DNA of 41,073 nucleotides from Muribaculaceae bacterium (GTDB taxonomy: Bacteria > Bacteroidota > Bacteroidia > Bacteroidales > Muribaculaceae). Below, one piece after another: positions 6,886-15,504 of the stretch. The stretch covers positions 1 through 41,073 of the forward strand of contig JAGATX010000013.1 of NCBI GenBank assembly GCA_017621055.1, given 5' to 3'. The notes beneath the pieces are model-generated. The model searched no databases. It was given only the letters and a program-made list of their open reading frames with translations, and was not told the origin of the DNA. The translations under genes and the position numbers were made by a program. The stretch's first letter is position 1; each line of letters starts with the position of its first letter.

Positions 6886-9800
6886 TTTCTGAATAATTTC
6901 TTTAACTTCACGGACTTTGCCGTGAGACGGTTGACCAATACGAAGAAGAAAGGCACAAAGACAATGCCGACGGTGATTGCCACGAGCATGCCGAAGAACA
7001 CGCCCGTGCCGATGTCGCGCCGTGCCGCCGAGCCGGGACCGCTGGCGAACACCAGCGGCAGCAGACCCAGCATGAACGCCAGCGACGTCATGACGATGGG
7101 ACGGAAGCGCAGGCGGGCGGCGGTATATGCTGCGGCGACGGCATCCTCGCCGCGGTCCACGGCCTCCTTGGCGAATTCGACGATGAGGATGGCATTCTTT
7201 GCCACCAGTCCTACCAGCATCACCAGACCGATCTGGAAATATACGTTGTTGTCGAGGCCGCAGAACCATATGCCCAGATATGCACCCACGCCGGCCACCG
7301 GCAGCGACAGTATTACCGCCAGCGGCACCGACCAGCTCTCGTAGAGGGCGGCGAGGAAGAGGAACACGAACACGAAGGCGAGACCGAGCACTATCATGGA
7401 GTTGCCGCTCTGATGTTTCTGCTGATAAGAGAGACCCGTCCACTCCACGCCGATATCCTCGGGCAGATTGTTGCGCACCAGCTCCTCGAGGCGCTGCATG
7501 GCCTCGCCGGTGCTGTAACCCGCGGCGGCCTCGCCGCTGATGGTGGCCGAATTGAACATATTGAAGCGCTGTACCGAGCCGGGGCCGGCGGTGTAGCGAG
7601 TGGTTCCCAGACTGGACACCGGCACCATAGAGCCATTGGCGCCGCGCACGAAGAAGAGGTTGAGGTTGCCCGTGGACGTGCGGTAAGGCGCTTCGGTCTG
7701 GATATAAACGCGGTATATGCGGTTGAACATGTTGAAGTCGTTGACATACACCGAGCCGGTGAACGCCTTCATCGTCGAGAACACATCGCTCACGGGGATG
7801 CCCTGCAGTTGGGCGCGGTCGCGGTTCACGTCGAAGAAAAGCTGAGGAATTTCCTCCTGCAGCGAGGTGGAGAGACCCGAGAACTCGGGGCACTCGGCGG
7901 CAAGGATGCGCAGGGTGTCGACGGCGGCGCGCAGGTCGTCGAAAGTGGCGTCGCCGCGTGCTTCCAGCACCATTTCGAAGCCGCCGGAGGTGCCGAGACC
8001 CGGCACTATGGGCGGCGTGAAGAACATGGCTTTTGCCTCGGGATATGTGGCGAACTCGGCCTCGGCGCGTGCACGCGTCTGCGCCAGCGAGTTGCTGCCG
8101 CGGTCGCCGCTGGGCTTCATTATCACGGTGAGGGTGGCATGCGCCTGGTTTGTGCCGGTGCGTGTGCCCGAGCCGGTGACATTGAGAACATGCTCCACGT
8201 CGGGGTCGGACATCAGGAAGGCTATTGCGCGGTCGGTGACGTTGCGCGTGCGCTCTATGGTCGAACCTTCGGGCAGTTCGAGTTCGACGGTGAAGTACCC
8301 CTGATCTTCGGGGCTCATGAAGCTGGTGGGCACCAGCATATTTGCCACGAAGATAAACACCAGGGCGATGCCGAATGCTGCGAGCATACGCCTGGGAGCG
8401 CCCAGCGCACGGCGTATCATGCGGTGGTAGAAGCGGTTGCCGCGTGCCAGCCAAACGTTGATGAGGCGGAAAATCTTGCGTTTGCGTCGGTGGTCGGCGG
8501 GGCGCAGCAGGTAGGCGCACATCACCGGCGAGAGCGTGAGCGCCACGATGGTGGAAATGATTACCGACACGGCGATGGTGATGGTGAACTGGCGGTAGAG
8601 CTGTCCGGTGATGCCCGGCAGGAAGCTCACCGGCACGAACACCGCGCACAGAACCAGCGACATGGCTATCAATGCGCTCCCGAGGCCGTCCATAGCCTTG
8701 CGCGTGGCTTCCATGGGAGTGCATCGGTCGCGCTCCATGATACGGTCGACGTTCTCGACCACGACAATGGCGTCGTCGACCACTATGCCGATGGCGAGGA
8801 TCAGGCCCAGCAGTGTGAGCATATTGAGCGAGAAGCCGAACACGAGCATCACGCCGAAGGTGCCGATCAGAGATATCGGCACCGCCACGATGGGTATCAG
8901 CGTGGCGCGCCAGTTCTGCAGCGACAGGAACACCACCAGGATGACGAGCAGCAGCGCCTCGAAGAAGGTGCGGTACACATGGTGGATCGACTCGGAGATG
9001 TAGGTGGTCATGTCGAAGGGTATCTCGTAGCTCATGCCCTCGGGGAAGCTCTTGCTGATTTCCTTCATGGCCTCCTTCACCTGTGTCGCCACCTCGATGG
9101 CGTTCGAGCCGGGGAGCATGCCTATTTCGAGGACGGCGGCATTGCCGGCGTTGATGCCGCTCTCGGTGTTGTAGTTGGATGCCTCGAGCGATATGCGCGC
9201 CACATCGCGCAGACGTATCACCGTTCCGCCGGCATTGGCCCGCACTACTATATCCTCGAATTCGGCTACCGACGAGAGCCTGCCGCGCGCGATGATGGGC
9301 ATGGTAATGTCCACGCCCTCGGCAGGCGCCTGACCCAGCACGCCGGCGGCGCTCTCGCGGTTCTGGTCGCGCAGCGCCTTCTGGATGTCGCCTACGGTGA
9401 GACCCATGTCGGCGAGCTTGTCGGGCTGCACGAAGATCTGCATGGCGTAGTATCGGCTGCCTATCTGGCGTACCGACCCCACACCGGGAATGCGGCGCAG
9501 CAGGTCGAGAACGTTGAGTGTGGCGTAGTTGCTAAGATACACCTCGTCGAACTTGGTGTCGTTGCTCAGTATGGTGATGGTCATGAGTTTCGACGCCGTT
9601 TCCTTCTCCACGCTGATGCCGTTGACCACCACCTCGGCGGGCAAGCGGCTCTCGGCCTTCTTCACGCGGTTCTGGATATCCACGGCCGCCAGTTCGGGGT
9701 CTACGTCGATGTCGAAGGTCACCTGCGCCGAAAAGCCGCCGCTGTTGCTGCTGGAACTCGACATATATATCATGCCGGGGGTGCCGTTGAGTTCCTGCTC

Positions 9801-9998
9801 GATAGGTGTGGCCACGGCCTGCGTCACCGTCATGGCGTCGGCGCCGGGATAGCTGGCCGATACGCGCACCACCGGGGGCACGATGCGCGGATACTGGTCC
9901 ACGGGCAGCAGCGCCAGGCCTATGCACCCCAGAATAACTATAACTATGGAGATAACCACCGAGAAAACGGGGTGGTCAAGGAAAAAATTCTTTTTCAT
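6882..9998 (-). CDS. RND multidrug efflux pump, inner-membrane subunit (AcrB/MexB-like, HAE1)
   Basis: A 1038-residue proton-driven pump, full length for the family. It begins with the typical MKKNFFLDHPVFSVVISIVIV helix and the VDQYPRIVPP segment. The proton-relay acidic pair is present in helix 4 (Asp408-Asp409 in GIVVDDAIVVVENV), and the partner Lys lies in GLVAKNAILIVEFAKE of helix 10. Porter-domain motifs such as YPGADAMTVTQAVATPIEQ are intact. It takes hydrophobic drugs, bile salts or detergents from the periplasm and inner membrane and works with the adaptor upstream (4-base gap) and the channel downstream (ATGA overlap). No regulator gene of the TetR, MarR or two-component type lies next to the operon. 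Confidence 0.96.
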   Translation of the reverse strand: MKKNFFLDHPVFSVVISIVIVILGCIGLALLPVDQYPRIVPPVVRVSASYPGADAMTVTQAVATPIEQELNGTPGMIYMSSSSSNSGGFSAQVTFDIDVDPELAAVDIQNRVKKAESRLPAEVVVNGISVEKETASKLMTITILSNDTKFDEVYLSNYATLNVLDLLRRIPGVGSVRQIGSRYYAMQIFVQPDKLADMGLTVGDIQKALRDQNRESAAGVLGQAPAEGVDITMPIIARGRLSSVAEFEDIVVRANAGGTVIRLRDVARISLEASNYNTESGINAGNAAVLEIGMLPGSNAIEVATQVKEAMKEISKSFPEGMSYEIPFDMTTYISESIHHVYRTFFEALLLVILVVFLSLQNWRATLIPIVAVPISLIGTFGVMLVFGFSLNMLTLLGLILAIGIVVDDAIVVVENVDRIMERDRCTPMEATRKAMDGLGSALIAMSLVLCAVFVPVSFLPGITGQLYRQFTITIAVSVIISTIVALTLSPVMCAYLLRPADHRRKRKIFRLINVWLARGNRFYHRMIRRALGAPRRMLAAFGIALVFIFVANMLVPTSFMSPEDQGYFTVELELPEGSTIERTRNVTDRAIAFLMSDPDVEHVLNVTGSGTRTGTNQAHATLTVIMKPSGDRGSNSLAQTRARAEAEFATYPEAKAMFFTPPIVPGLGTSGGFEMVLEARGDATFDDLRAAVDTLRILAAECPEFSGLSTSLQEEIPQLFFDVNRDRAQLQGIPVSDVFSTMKAFTGSVYVNDFNMFNRIYRVYIQTEAPYRTSTGNLNLFFVRGANGSMVPVSSLGTTRYTAGPGSVQRFNMFNSATISGEAAAGYSTGEAMQRLEELVRNNLPEDIGVEWTGLSYQQKHQSGNSMIVLGLAFVFVFLFLAALYESWSVPLAVILSLPVAGVGAYLGIWFCGLDNNVYFQIGLVMLVGLVAKNAILIVEFAKEAVDRGEDAVAAAYTAARLRFRPIVMTSLAFMLGLLPLVFASGPGSAARRDIGTGVFFGMLVAITVGIVFVPFFFVLVNRLTAKSVKLKKLFRK

Positions 9999-10002
9999 AG
10001 GC

Positions 10003-11220
10003 TCATACGGCTGCGGGGTGGGAAACGGGCAAAGCGGAAACAGAGTCGACGGGAGCCTCCACCGGGCGCACCTTCATGCCGTGGTGGAGCTTGTGGTAGC
10101 CCTCGATAACAAGGTTCTCCCCCGGAGCGACGCCGCGCTCAACTATCACATTGTTGCCGTATTCAGGCCCCTGCTCGATGTATCGGCGCTCCACGGTGCT
10201 GTCGGGCCGGACGATATAGACATAAGCGCCGCCACGCTCTATCTCTACGGCACGGCGCGGAACGGTCACGGCGTCGGAAACGACGTCGATGAGAACTTTC
10301 ACGCGCGTGAACTCGCCGGGAAGGAGCACATGCTCGGGGTTGGGCATCTCGGCGCGCAGCTGGAAGGTGCCGGTGGCGGGGTCGACCTGCGGCGAGGCGA
10401 AGTCCACAAGTCCGCGAAGTGGATATTCGGAGCCGTCGGCAAGGGTGACGGTGACATACGACTCTATGCGGGGGCTTCCCGCCGAGTCGGTGCGGCCGAA
10501 GCTCACGTTGCGGTTCTTGCTCTTGAGGTAATCGAGGGCCGTCATGGAGAAATCCACCAGCACGGTGTCGCTCTTCACCACGGTTGCCAGCAGCGACGTT
10601 GCCGACGGGCCCACAAGGGTGCCGATATCGGCGCTGCGCTGCGAGATATAACCGGAAATTGGGCTTTGCACGGTGGTGTACCCCAGTGTCACCATAGCCT
10701 GGGTGAGATCTGCCTCGGCCACCATCACCTCGGCGCGTGCCGTCTCGAGGGCGGCCTCGGCATTGTCGAGGTCCGAACGCGAGGCGGCGTTCTGCTCATA
10801 GAGCGGGCGTATGCGGTTGAGATCGCGCTCGGCCTTGTTGGCTGCCGCGCGGGCCTTGTTGAGCTGAGCGCGCGCCTTCTCGGCACGCGCACGGTACACG
10901 TTGGGGTCGATGATGAACAACGTCTGCCCTTTCTGGACAAAAGAACCCTCCTCGAAGGCTATGCGCTGCAGATAGCCCTCCACGCGGGCGCGTACCTCCA
11001 CAAACTGCTGGGCACGTATGCGTCCCACATATTCGGAATAGAGATCCACCTCCTCGACGCCCACCGGCGCAACCTCCACCACCGGCAGGGAGGGCTCGTG
11101 ACGGTCGCGACGAAGAAGCAACCACAGACCGAGGGCTACGGCCAAAACGATACCGATGATTATCATTATATTGCGGCGCCGATGCGGACGCACGCTATTG
11201 TTCTTTCGGTGACTGAGCAT
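10003..11220 (-). CDS. RND efflux periplasmic adaptor (MexA/AcrA-like, HlyD family)
   Basis: A 405-residue membrane-fusion protein joining the pump to the outer-membrane channel. It has the lipoyl halves (VEGYLQRIAFEEGSFVQKGQ and TTVQSPISGYISQRSADIG), a helical hairpin between them (about residues 105-165), and beta-barrel and membrane-proximal domains to the end. It lacks a lipobox: the N-terminus is a basic stretch (RPHRRRN) followed by one uncleaved hydrophobic helix (about 18-36), so it is anchored by a transmembrane segment rather than a lipid. It is the first gene of the efflux operon and is divergent from dnaE. An imperfect palindrome lies 56 bases upstream of its start. Confidence 0.94.
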   Translation of the reverse strand: MLSHRKNNSVRPHRRRNIMIIIGIVLAVALGLWLLLRRDRHEPSLPVVEVAPVGVEEVDLYSEYVGRIRAQQFVEVRARVEGYLQRIAFEEGSFVQKGQTLFIIDPNVYRARAEKARAQLNKARAAANKAERDLNRIRPLYEQNAASRSDLDNAEAALETARAEVMVAEADLTQAMVTLGYTTVQSPISGYISQRSADIGTLVGPSATSLLATVVKSDTVLVDFSMTALDYLKSKNRNVSFGRTDSAGSPRIESYVTVTLADGSEYPLRGLVDFASPQVDPATGTFQLRAEMPNPEHVLLPGEFTRVKVLIDVVSDAVTVPRRAVEIERGGAYVYIVRPDSTVERRYIEQGPEYGNNVIVERGVAPGENLVIEGYHKLHHGMKVRPVEAPVDSVSALPVSHPAAV

Positions 11221-11275
11221 AATAACTGGTTATTTTACCGGCGATGCGGCGATGAAAATAGTGATGAATTTAACA

Positions 11276-11291
11276 TTGTCAATATTGATAA
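11276..11291. promoter_or_regulatory. Imperfect palindrome between the efflux operon and dnaE, possible operator
   Basis: TTGTCAATATTGATAA has a perfect 10-base core (TCAATATTGA) and two further paired bases on each side of one mismatch. It lies in the divergent intergenic region, 56 bases before the adaptor ATG. Palindromes of this type serve as operators of TetR-like repressors of RND pumps, but no regulator is encoded nearby, so the role is speculative. Confidence 0.3.
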
Positions 11292-11329
11292 CACACGACG
11301 CGGTGAAATTGTTGAAACGTATGTTTGGG

Positions 11330-11360
11330 TTTGGCAAGTGGATTTTTTTTTGTAATTTTG
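11330..11360 (+). promoter_or_regulatory. dnaE promoter (Bacteroidetes type)
   Basis: TTTG (11330-11333), exactly 19 bases, then TAATTTTG (11353-11360) match the Bacteroidetes consensus TTTG-N19-21-TAnnTTTG. Transcription would begin near 11367, about 50 bases before the dnaE ATG. No ribosome-binding site is visible, as is normal in this phylum. Confidence 0.75.
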
Positions 11361-11417
11361 GGCGTTGAAAGGCGCGGCCGGCCGGTCGCGCCGTTGTCTC
11401 TCCTCTTCTATACCGCT

Positions 11418-14400
11418 ATGCCACAGTTCGTACACCTTCACGTCCACTCCCACTACTCGCTCCTCGACGGGCAGTCGCCCCTCGACGGCCTCATCGCCAA
11501 GGCTGTCGGCGACGGTATGCCGGCGCTGGCGCTGACCGACCACGGCAACATGTTCGGCATCAAGGAGTTCGTCAATGCCATAGCGAAACACAACAAAAAA
11601 CACCCCGACCAACACCTCAAACCCATCATAGGCTGCGAGATGTATGTGGCCAACAAAAACCTGCACGACCGCGGCGACAAAAACGACCGCGGGCGCCATC
11701 TGGTGGTCCTTGCCAAGAACGCCGCCGGCTACCACAACCTCATCAAGCTGGTGTCGCAGGCATGGACCGAAGGCTTCTACCAGCATCCCCGCACCGACAA
11801 GGAACAACTGGCGGCCCACCGCGAGGGGCTCATAATATCGTCGGCATGCCTCGGCGGCGAGATACCGCGCCTGCTCCTCAACGGCGACATCGACGGCGCC
11901 GACCGCGCAGTGGCTTGGTGGAAAGAGACTTTCGGCGATGACTATTACCTTGAGCTTCAGCGCCACAAGGCCACGGTGCCGCGCGCAAACCATCAGACCT
12001 ACGAGCTTCAGCGCTCAATAGAGCCGCAGCTCATCGAGCTTGCGCGGCGTCACGGCGTGAAACTCATCTGCACCAACGACGCCCACTTCGTGGACGAGAG
12101 CGACGCCGAGGCCCACGACCGTCTCATCTGCCTGGCCACCAACAAATACTTCAACGACGAGAGCCGCATGCTTTACAGCAAGCAGGAGTGGCTGAAAACC
12201 ACCGCCGAGATGCACGAGCTCTTCGCCGATATCCCCGAAGCCCTGGAGAACACCCTCGAAATAGCCGGAAAAGTCGAGGAATACAGCATCGACCACGCGC
12301 CGATCATGCCTAACTTCGCCATACCCGCCGATTTCGGCACCGAGGAGGAGTACCGGCGTCGCCTCACCGAGCAGGACCTCTTCGATGAATTCACACGCGA
12401 CGAGCACGGCAACGTGGTGCTCTCAAAAGAAGCCGCCGACAAGAAGATAGCCGCCCTCGGCGGATACGACAAGCTCTACCGCATAAAATTCGAAGCCGAC
12501 TATCTTGAAAAACTCGCCTTCGAGGGCGCCGCGCGCCGATACGGTACCCCCCTGGCTCCCGACATAGAGGAACGCATACGCTTTGAGCTCCACATAATGA
12601 AAACCATGGGCTTTCCCGGCTACTTCCTCATCGTGGAGGACTTTATCCGCGAGGGACGCCGCATGGGCGTGAGCATAGGCCCGGGGCGTGGCTCCGCCGC
12701 CGGCTCTGTGGTGGCATACTGCCTGGGAATTACGCAGATCGATCCGCTGAAGTACGATCTGCTGTTCGAACGTTTCCTCAACCCGGACCGCATATCTCTG
12801 CCCGATATCGACATAGACTTCGACGATGACGGCCGCGAGGACGTGCTCAACTACGTCACGCGCCGATACGGCGCCGCCAACGTGGCTCACATCATCACCT
12901 ATGGCACCATGGCCGCAAAAATGGCAATCAAGGACGTGGCGCGCGTGATGAACTATCCCATAGACCGCAGCAACGCCCTGGCAAAGCTGGTGCCCCGCCA
13001 CATGCCCATCGACCCCGCAGACCCTAACAAGGAAAAGGAACTCAAACTCAATCTGCGCAACTGCATTAAGTATCTCGATGACTTCAAGGCGGCAATGAAA
13101 GAGCCGGCCGTCGCCGAAATCATGGACTATGCCGAGCGCCTCGAGGGCACGGTAAGGAACACCGGTGTCCATGCCTGCGGCGTGATAATATGCCGCGACG
13201 ACGTCACCGACTGGGTGCCCGTGAGCACCGCCGCCGACAAAAACGGCGACAAAATCCTTGTCACCCAGTACGAAGGCCGCGTCATCGAGGAGACCGGTCT
13301 GATTAAAATGGACTTTCTGGGTCTGAAAACCCTCTCCATAATCCGCGAGGCGGTGGCGAACATCAAAAAACACCGCGGCATAGACCTCGATATCGACAAC
13401 ATACCGCTCGACGACAGGAATACCTACGACCTCTACTCGCGCGGCGCCACCGTCGGCACCTTCCAGTTCGAAAGTCCCGGCATGCAGCGCTACCTTCGCG
13501 AGCTCAAGCCCTCGGTGTTCGAGGACCTCATAGCCATGAACGCCCTCTACCGCCCCGGCCCAATGGAAAACATTCCCGAATTCATCGAGCGCAAGCACGG
13601 CCGACATCCCATAACCTACGATATCCCGGAAATGGAGAAGTATCTCAAAGATACTTACGGCATCACGGTATATCAGGAGCAGGTCATGCTACTGAGCCGA
13701 CTTCTCGGCGGCCTTACCCGCGGCCAGAGCGACACCCTCCGCAAGGCCATGGGTAAAAAGCTCATCGAGAAGATGAACGAGCTCAAGGGCATATTCCTCG
13801 AAGGCGGTGTCAAGAACGGACATAAACCCGAAATCCTCGAAAAAATATGGAAGGAATGGGAGAAATTCGCCTCCTATGCCTTCAACAAGAGCCATGCCAC
13901 ATGCTATTCGTGGGTGGCGTTCCAGACCGGCTACCTCAAGGCCAACTACCCCGCCGAATACATGGCGGCGGTGCTGAGCCGAAACCTCGACGACATCACC
14001 AAACTTTCGTTCTACATGGATGAGTGCAAGGCAATGGGTATAAACGTCAAAGGCCCGGATATCAACGAATCGGAGGAGACGTTCAGCGTCTCTGCCGCCG
14101 GCGACGTCCGCTTCGGGCTGAGCGCCATAAAGGGAATAGGCACCGACGTGGTGCGCCGCATCCTCGACGAGCGCGCCAAAGGCGGCCCGTTCAAGGACAT
14201 ATACGATTTTGTGGAGCGTGTGCCCGCCCAGGGAATAAACCGGCGTGTGTTCGACGGTCTGGCGCTCTCCGGCGCTTTCGACTGTTTCACCACCAACAAG
14301 CGCGAGGATCTGGTGGCTGAAATAGGCAAACGCGGCGAGACCGCCGGCGAGATATTGCTGCGCTACGGCGCACGCCATCAGCACGAGGCCGCACTCCAGA

Positions 14401-15140
14401 CAAACTCCCTGTTCGGCTTCGACGACGACGAGATGCTGGCGTCGTCGCGCCCGTCGATACCGCCGGCGCCGGCATGGGCTCCCCTGGCGCGCCTCGACAA
14501 AGAGCGCGAACTGGTGGGCATGTATCTGTCGGCGCATCCGCTGGACCCCTTCCGCGTGGAAGTGGAGCACGGCGTGGACTGCACCACCGTGGAGAAAAAC
14601 GAAATCAGTTCGCCGTCGGCGGCGCCGATAACCTTTGCCGGCATGGTCATGGAACTCACCGAGAAAACCTTCGGCAACGGCGGAAGCATGACCATTGTGA
14701 AAGTCGAGGACTTCAGCGGCACCACCGATTTCGCCATGTTCGACCGCCAGCGCAACGAGTTCGGCGGCATGTGCTCCGTAGGCAACGCCATTTTGGTTAC
14801 CGGACGCTTCAAGCCCGACAAACGCGGTGGCGTCCGCTTCTACATGGAGCGCGTCGAGCCCCTTGAAAGCGCGCGCCGACATCTATTCAAGGGCCTCACA
14901 CTCAAAGTAGTGCCCGACCAGCTCCATCTCCTCGAGGAAATAGTGGAAAAGTACAGCAGCGGAAAAGCCAAGGACGGCGACAACCTCATGGACCTCGATA
15001 TCGTGGTGGAAGAGCCCGAGATTGGCCGCTCGCTGCGCTTCGGCACGCCCGTCCACATGCCCCTGAGCCGACGCCTCCTCAAAGAACTGGAGGCCGCCGA
15101 CGTGGAATTCAACATAGAGCGCAATTACACCAACTCTTAA
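11418..15140 (+). CDS. dnaE: DNA polymerase III alpha subunit
   Basis: A 1240-residue replicative DNA polymerase. The ATG at 11418 places the PHP domain motif HLHVHSHYSLLDG at the N-terminus, as in the family; the longer open frame begins upstream of the likely transcription start. LTDHGNMFG follows as the second PHP motif. The palm catalytic acids are in LPDIDIDFDDDGRED (Asp463, Asp465). IGPGRGSAAGS and RPGPMENIPEFI are typical of DnaE, and an OB-fold (ITFAGMVMELTEKTFGNGG) lies near the C-terminus. There is no exonuclease domain, so this is DnaE rather than PolC. It has its own promoter and is followed 40 bases later by trxA, an order I recall from other Bacteroidales. Confidence 0.97.
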   Translation: MPQFVHLHVHSHYSLLDGQSPLDGLIAKAVGDGMPALALTDHGNMFGIKEFVNAIAKHNKKHPDQHLKPIIGCEMYVANKNLHDRGDKNDRGRHLVVLAKNAAGYHNLIKLVSQAWTEGFYQHPRTDKEQLAAHREGLIISSACLGGEIPRLLLNGDIDGADRAVAWWKETFGDDYYLELQRHKATVPRANHQTYELQRSIEPQLIELARRHGVKLICTNDAHFVDESDAEAHDRLICLATNKYFNDESRMLYSKQEWLKTTAEMHELFADIPEALENTLEIAGKVEEYSIDHAPIMPNFAIPADFGTEEEYRRRLTEQDLFDEFTRDEHGNVVLSKEAADKKIAALGGYDKLYRIKFEADYLEKLAFEGAARRYGTPLAPDIEERIRFELHIMKTMGFPGYFLIVEDFIREGRRMGVSIGPGRGSAAGSVVAYCLGITQIDPLKYDLLFERFLNPDRISLPDIDIDFDDDGREDVLNYVTRRYGAANVAHIITYGTMAAKMAIKDVARVMNYPIDRSNALAKLVPRHMPIDPADPNKEKELKLNLRNCIKYLDDFKAAMKEPAVAEIMDYAERLEGTVRNTGVHACGVIICRDDVTDWVPVSTAADKNGDKILVTQYEGRVIEETGLIKMDFLGLKTLSIIREAVANIKKHRGIDLDIDNIPLDDRNTYDLYSRGATVGTFQFESPGMQRYLRELKPSVFEDLIAMNALYRPGPMENIPEFIERKHGRHPITYDIPEMEKYLKDTYGITVYQEQVMLLSRLLGGLTRGQSDTLRKAMGKKLIEKMNELKGIFLEGGVKNGHKPEILEKIWKEWEKFASYAFNKSHATCYSWVAFQTGYLKANYPAEYMAAVLSRNLDDITKLSFYMDECKAMGINVKGPDINESEETFSVSAAGDVRFGLSAIKGIGTDVVRRILDERAKGGPFKDIYDFVERVPAQGINRRVFDGLALSGAFDCFTTNKREDLVAEIGKRGETAGEILLRYGARHQHEAALQTNSLFGFDDDEMLASSRPSIPPAPAWAPLARLDKERELVGMYLSAHPLDPFRVEVEHGVDCTTVEKNEISSPSAAPITFAGMVMELTEKTFGNGGSMTIVKVEDFSGTTDFAMFDRQRNEFGGMCSVGNAILVTGRFKPDKRGGVRFYMERVEPLESARRHLFKGLTLKVVPDQLHLLEEIVEKYSSGKAKDGDNLMDLDIVVEEPEIGRSLRFGTPVHMPLSRRLLKELEAADVEFNIERNYTNS

Positions 15141-15180
15141 GATACATAAACTCTAACTCAACTGATAACAACTTATAAAA

Positions 15181-15504
15181 ATGGCATTTACATTCACCGA
15201 CGAAAACGTGCGCGAACAGATAGCGACCGGTCAACCCGTAGTAATCGATTTCTGGGCTACATGGTGCGGCCCCTGCATGGCAATGGCCCCCATAGTCGAC
15301 GCCCTCGCAAAAGAATACGAAGGCCGTGTGCTCATAGGTAAGTACAACACCGACGAAGAGTCGGAATTCTGCGCCGAAAACCGCGTGATGGGCCTTCCCA
15401 CCTTCCTTTTCTTCAAAAACGGCGCCATTACGCCAATACGCGTAGCCGGCGGCGTCAAGGAAAGCGTGCTCCGCGAAAAGATAGAGCAGCTGCTGGCACT
15501 CTGA
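15181..15504 (+). CDS. trxA: Thioredoxin
   Basis: A 107-residue cytoplasmic thioredoxin with the active site WCGPC (Cys29, Cys32), the family FWATWCGPC context, and the cis-proline in GLPT (Pro73). It reduces protein disulfides using electrons from thioredoxin reductase. There is no signal peptide. The stop codon overlaps the next start by one base (TGATG), so translation of the following NAD(P)HX repair gene is probably coupled. Only 40 bases separate it from dnaE and no promoter consensus is seen there, so it may be transcribed from the dnaE promoter. Confidence 0.96.
   Translation: MAFTFTDENVREQIATGQPVVIDFWATWCGPCMAMAPIVDALAKEYEGRVLIGKYNTDEESEFCAENRVMGLPTFLFFKNGAITPIRVAGGVKESVLREKIEQLLAL

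Noticed and set aside
6886-8724. Upstream extension of the outer-membrane channel reading frame to 8724
   Set aside because: The extra sequence is the pump gene read in another frame; the lipoprotein signal peptide beginning at 6885 marks the true start.
7413-10109. A plus-strand open frame of 898 codons opposite the RND pump gene
   Set aside because: It is an antisense shadow caused by the GC-rich codon use of the pump gene; its protein is rich in His, Gly and Ala and has no recognisable domain.
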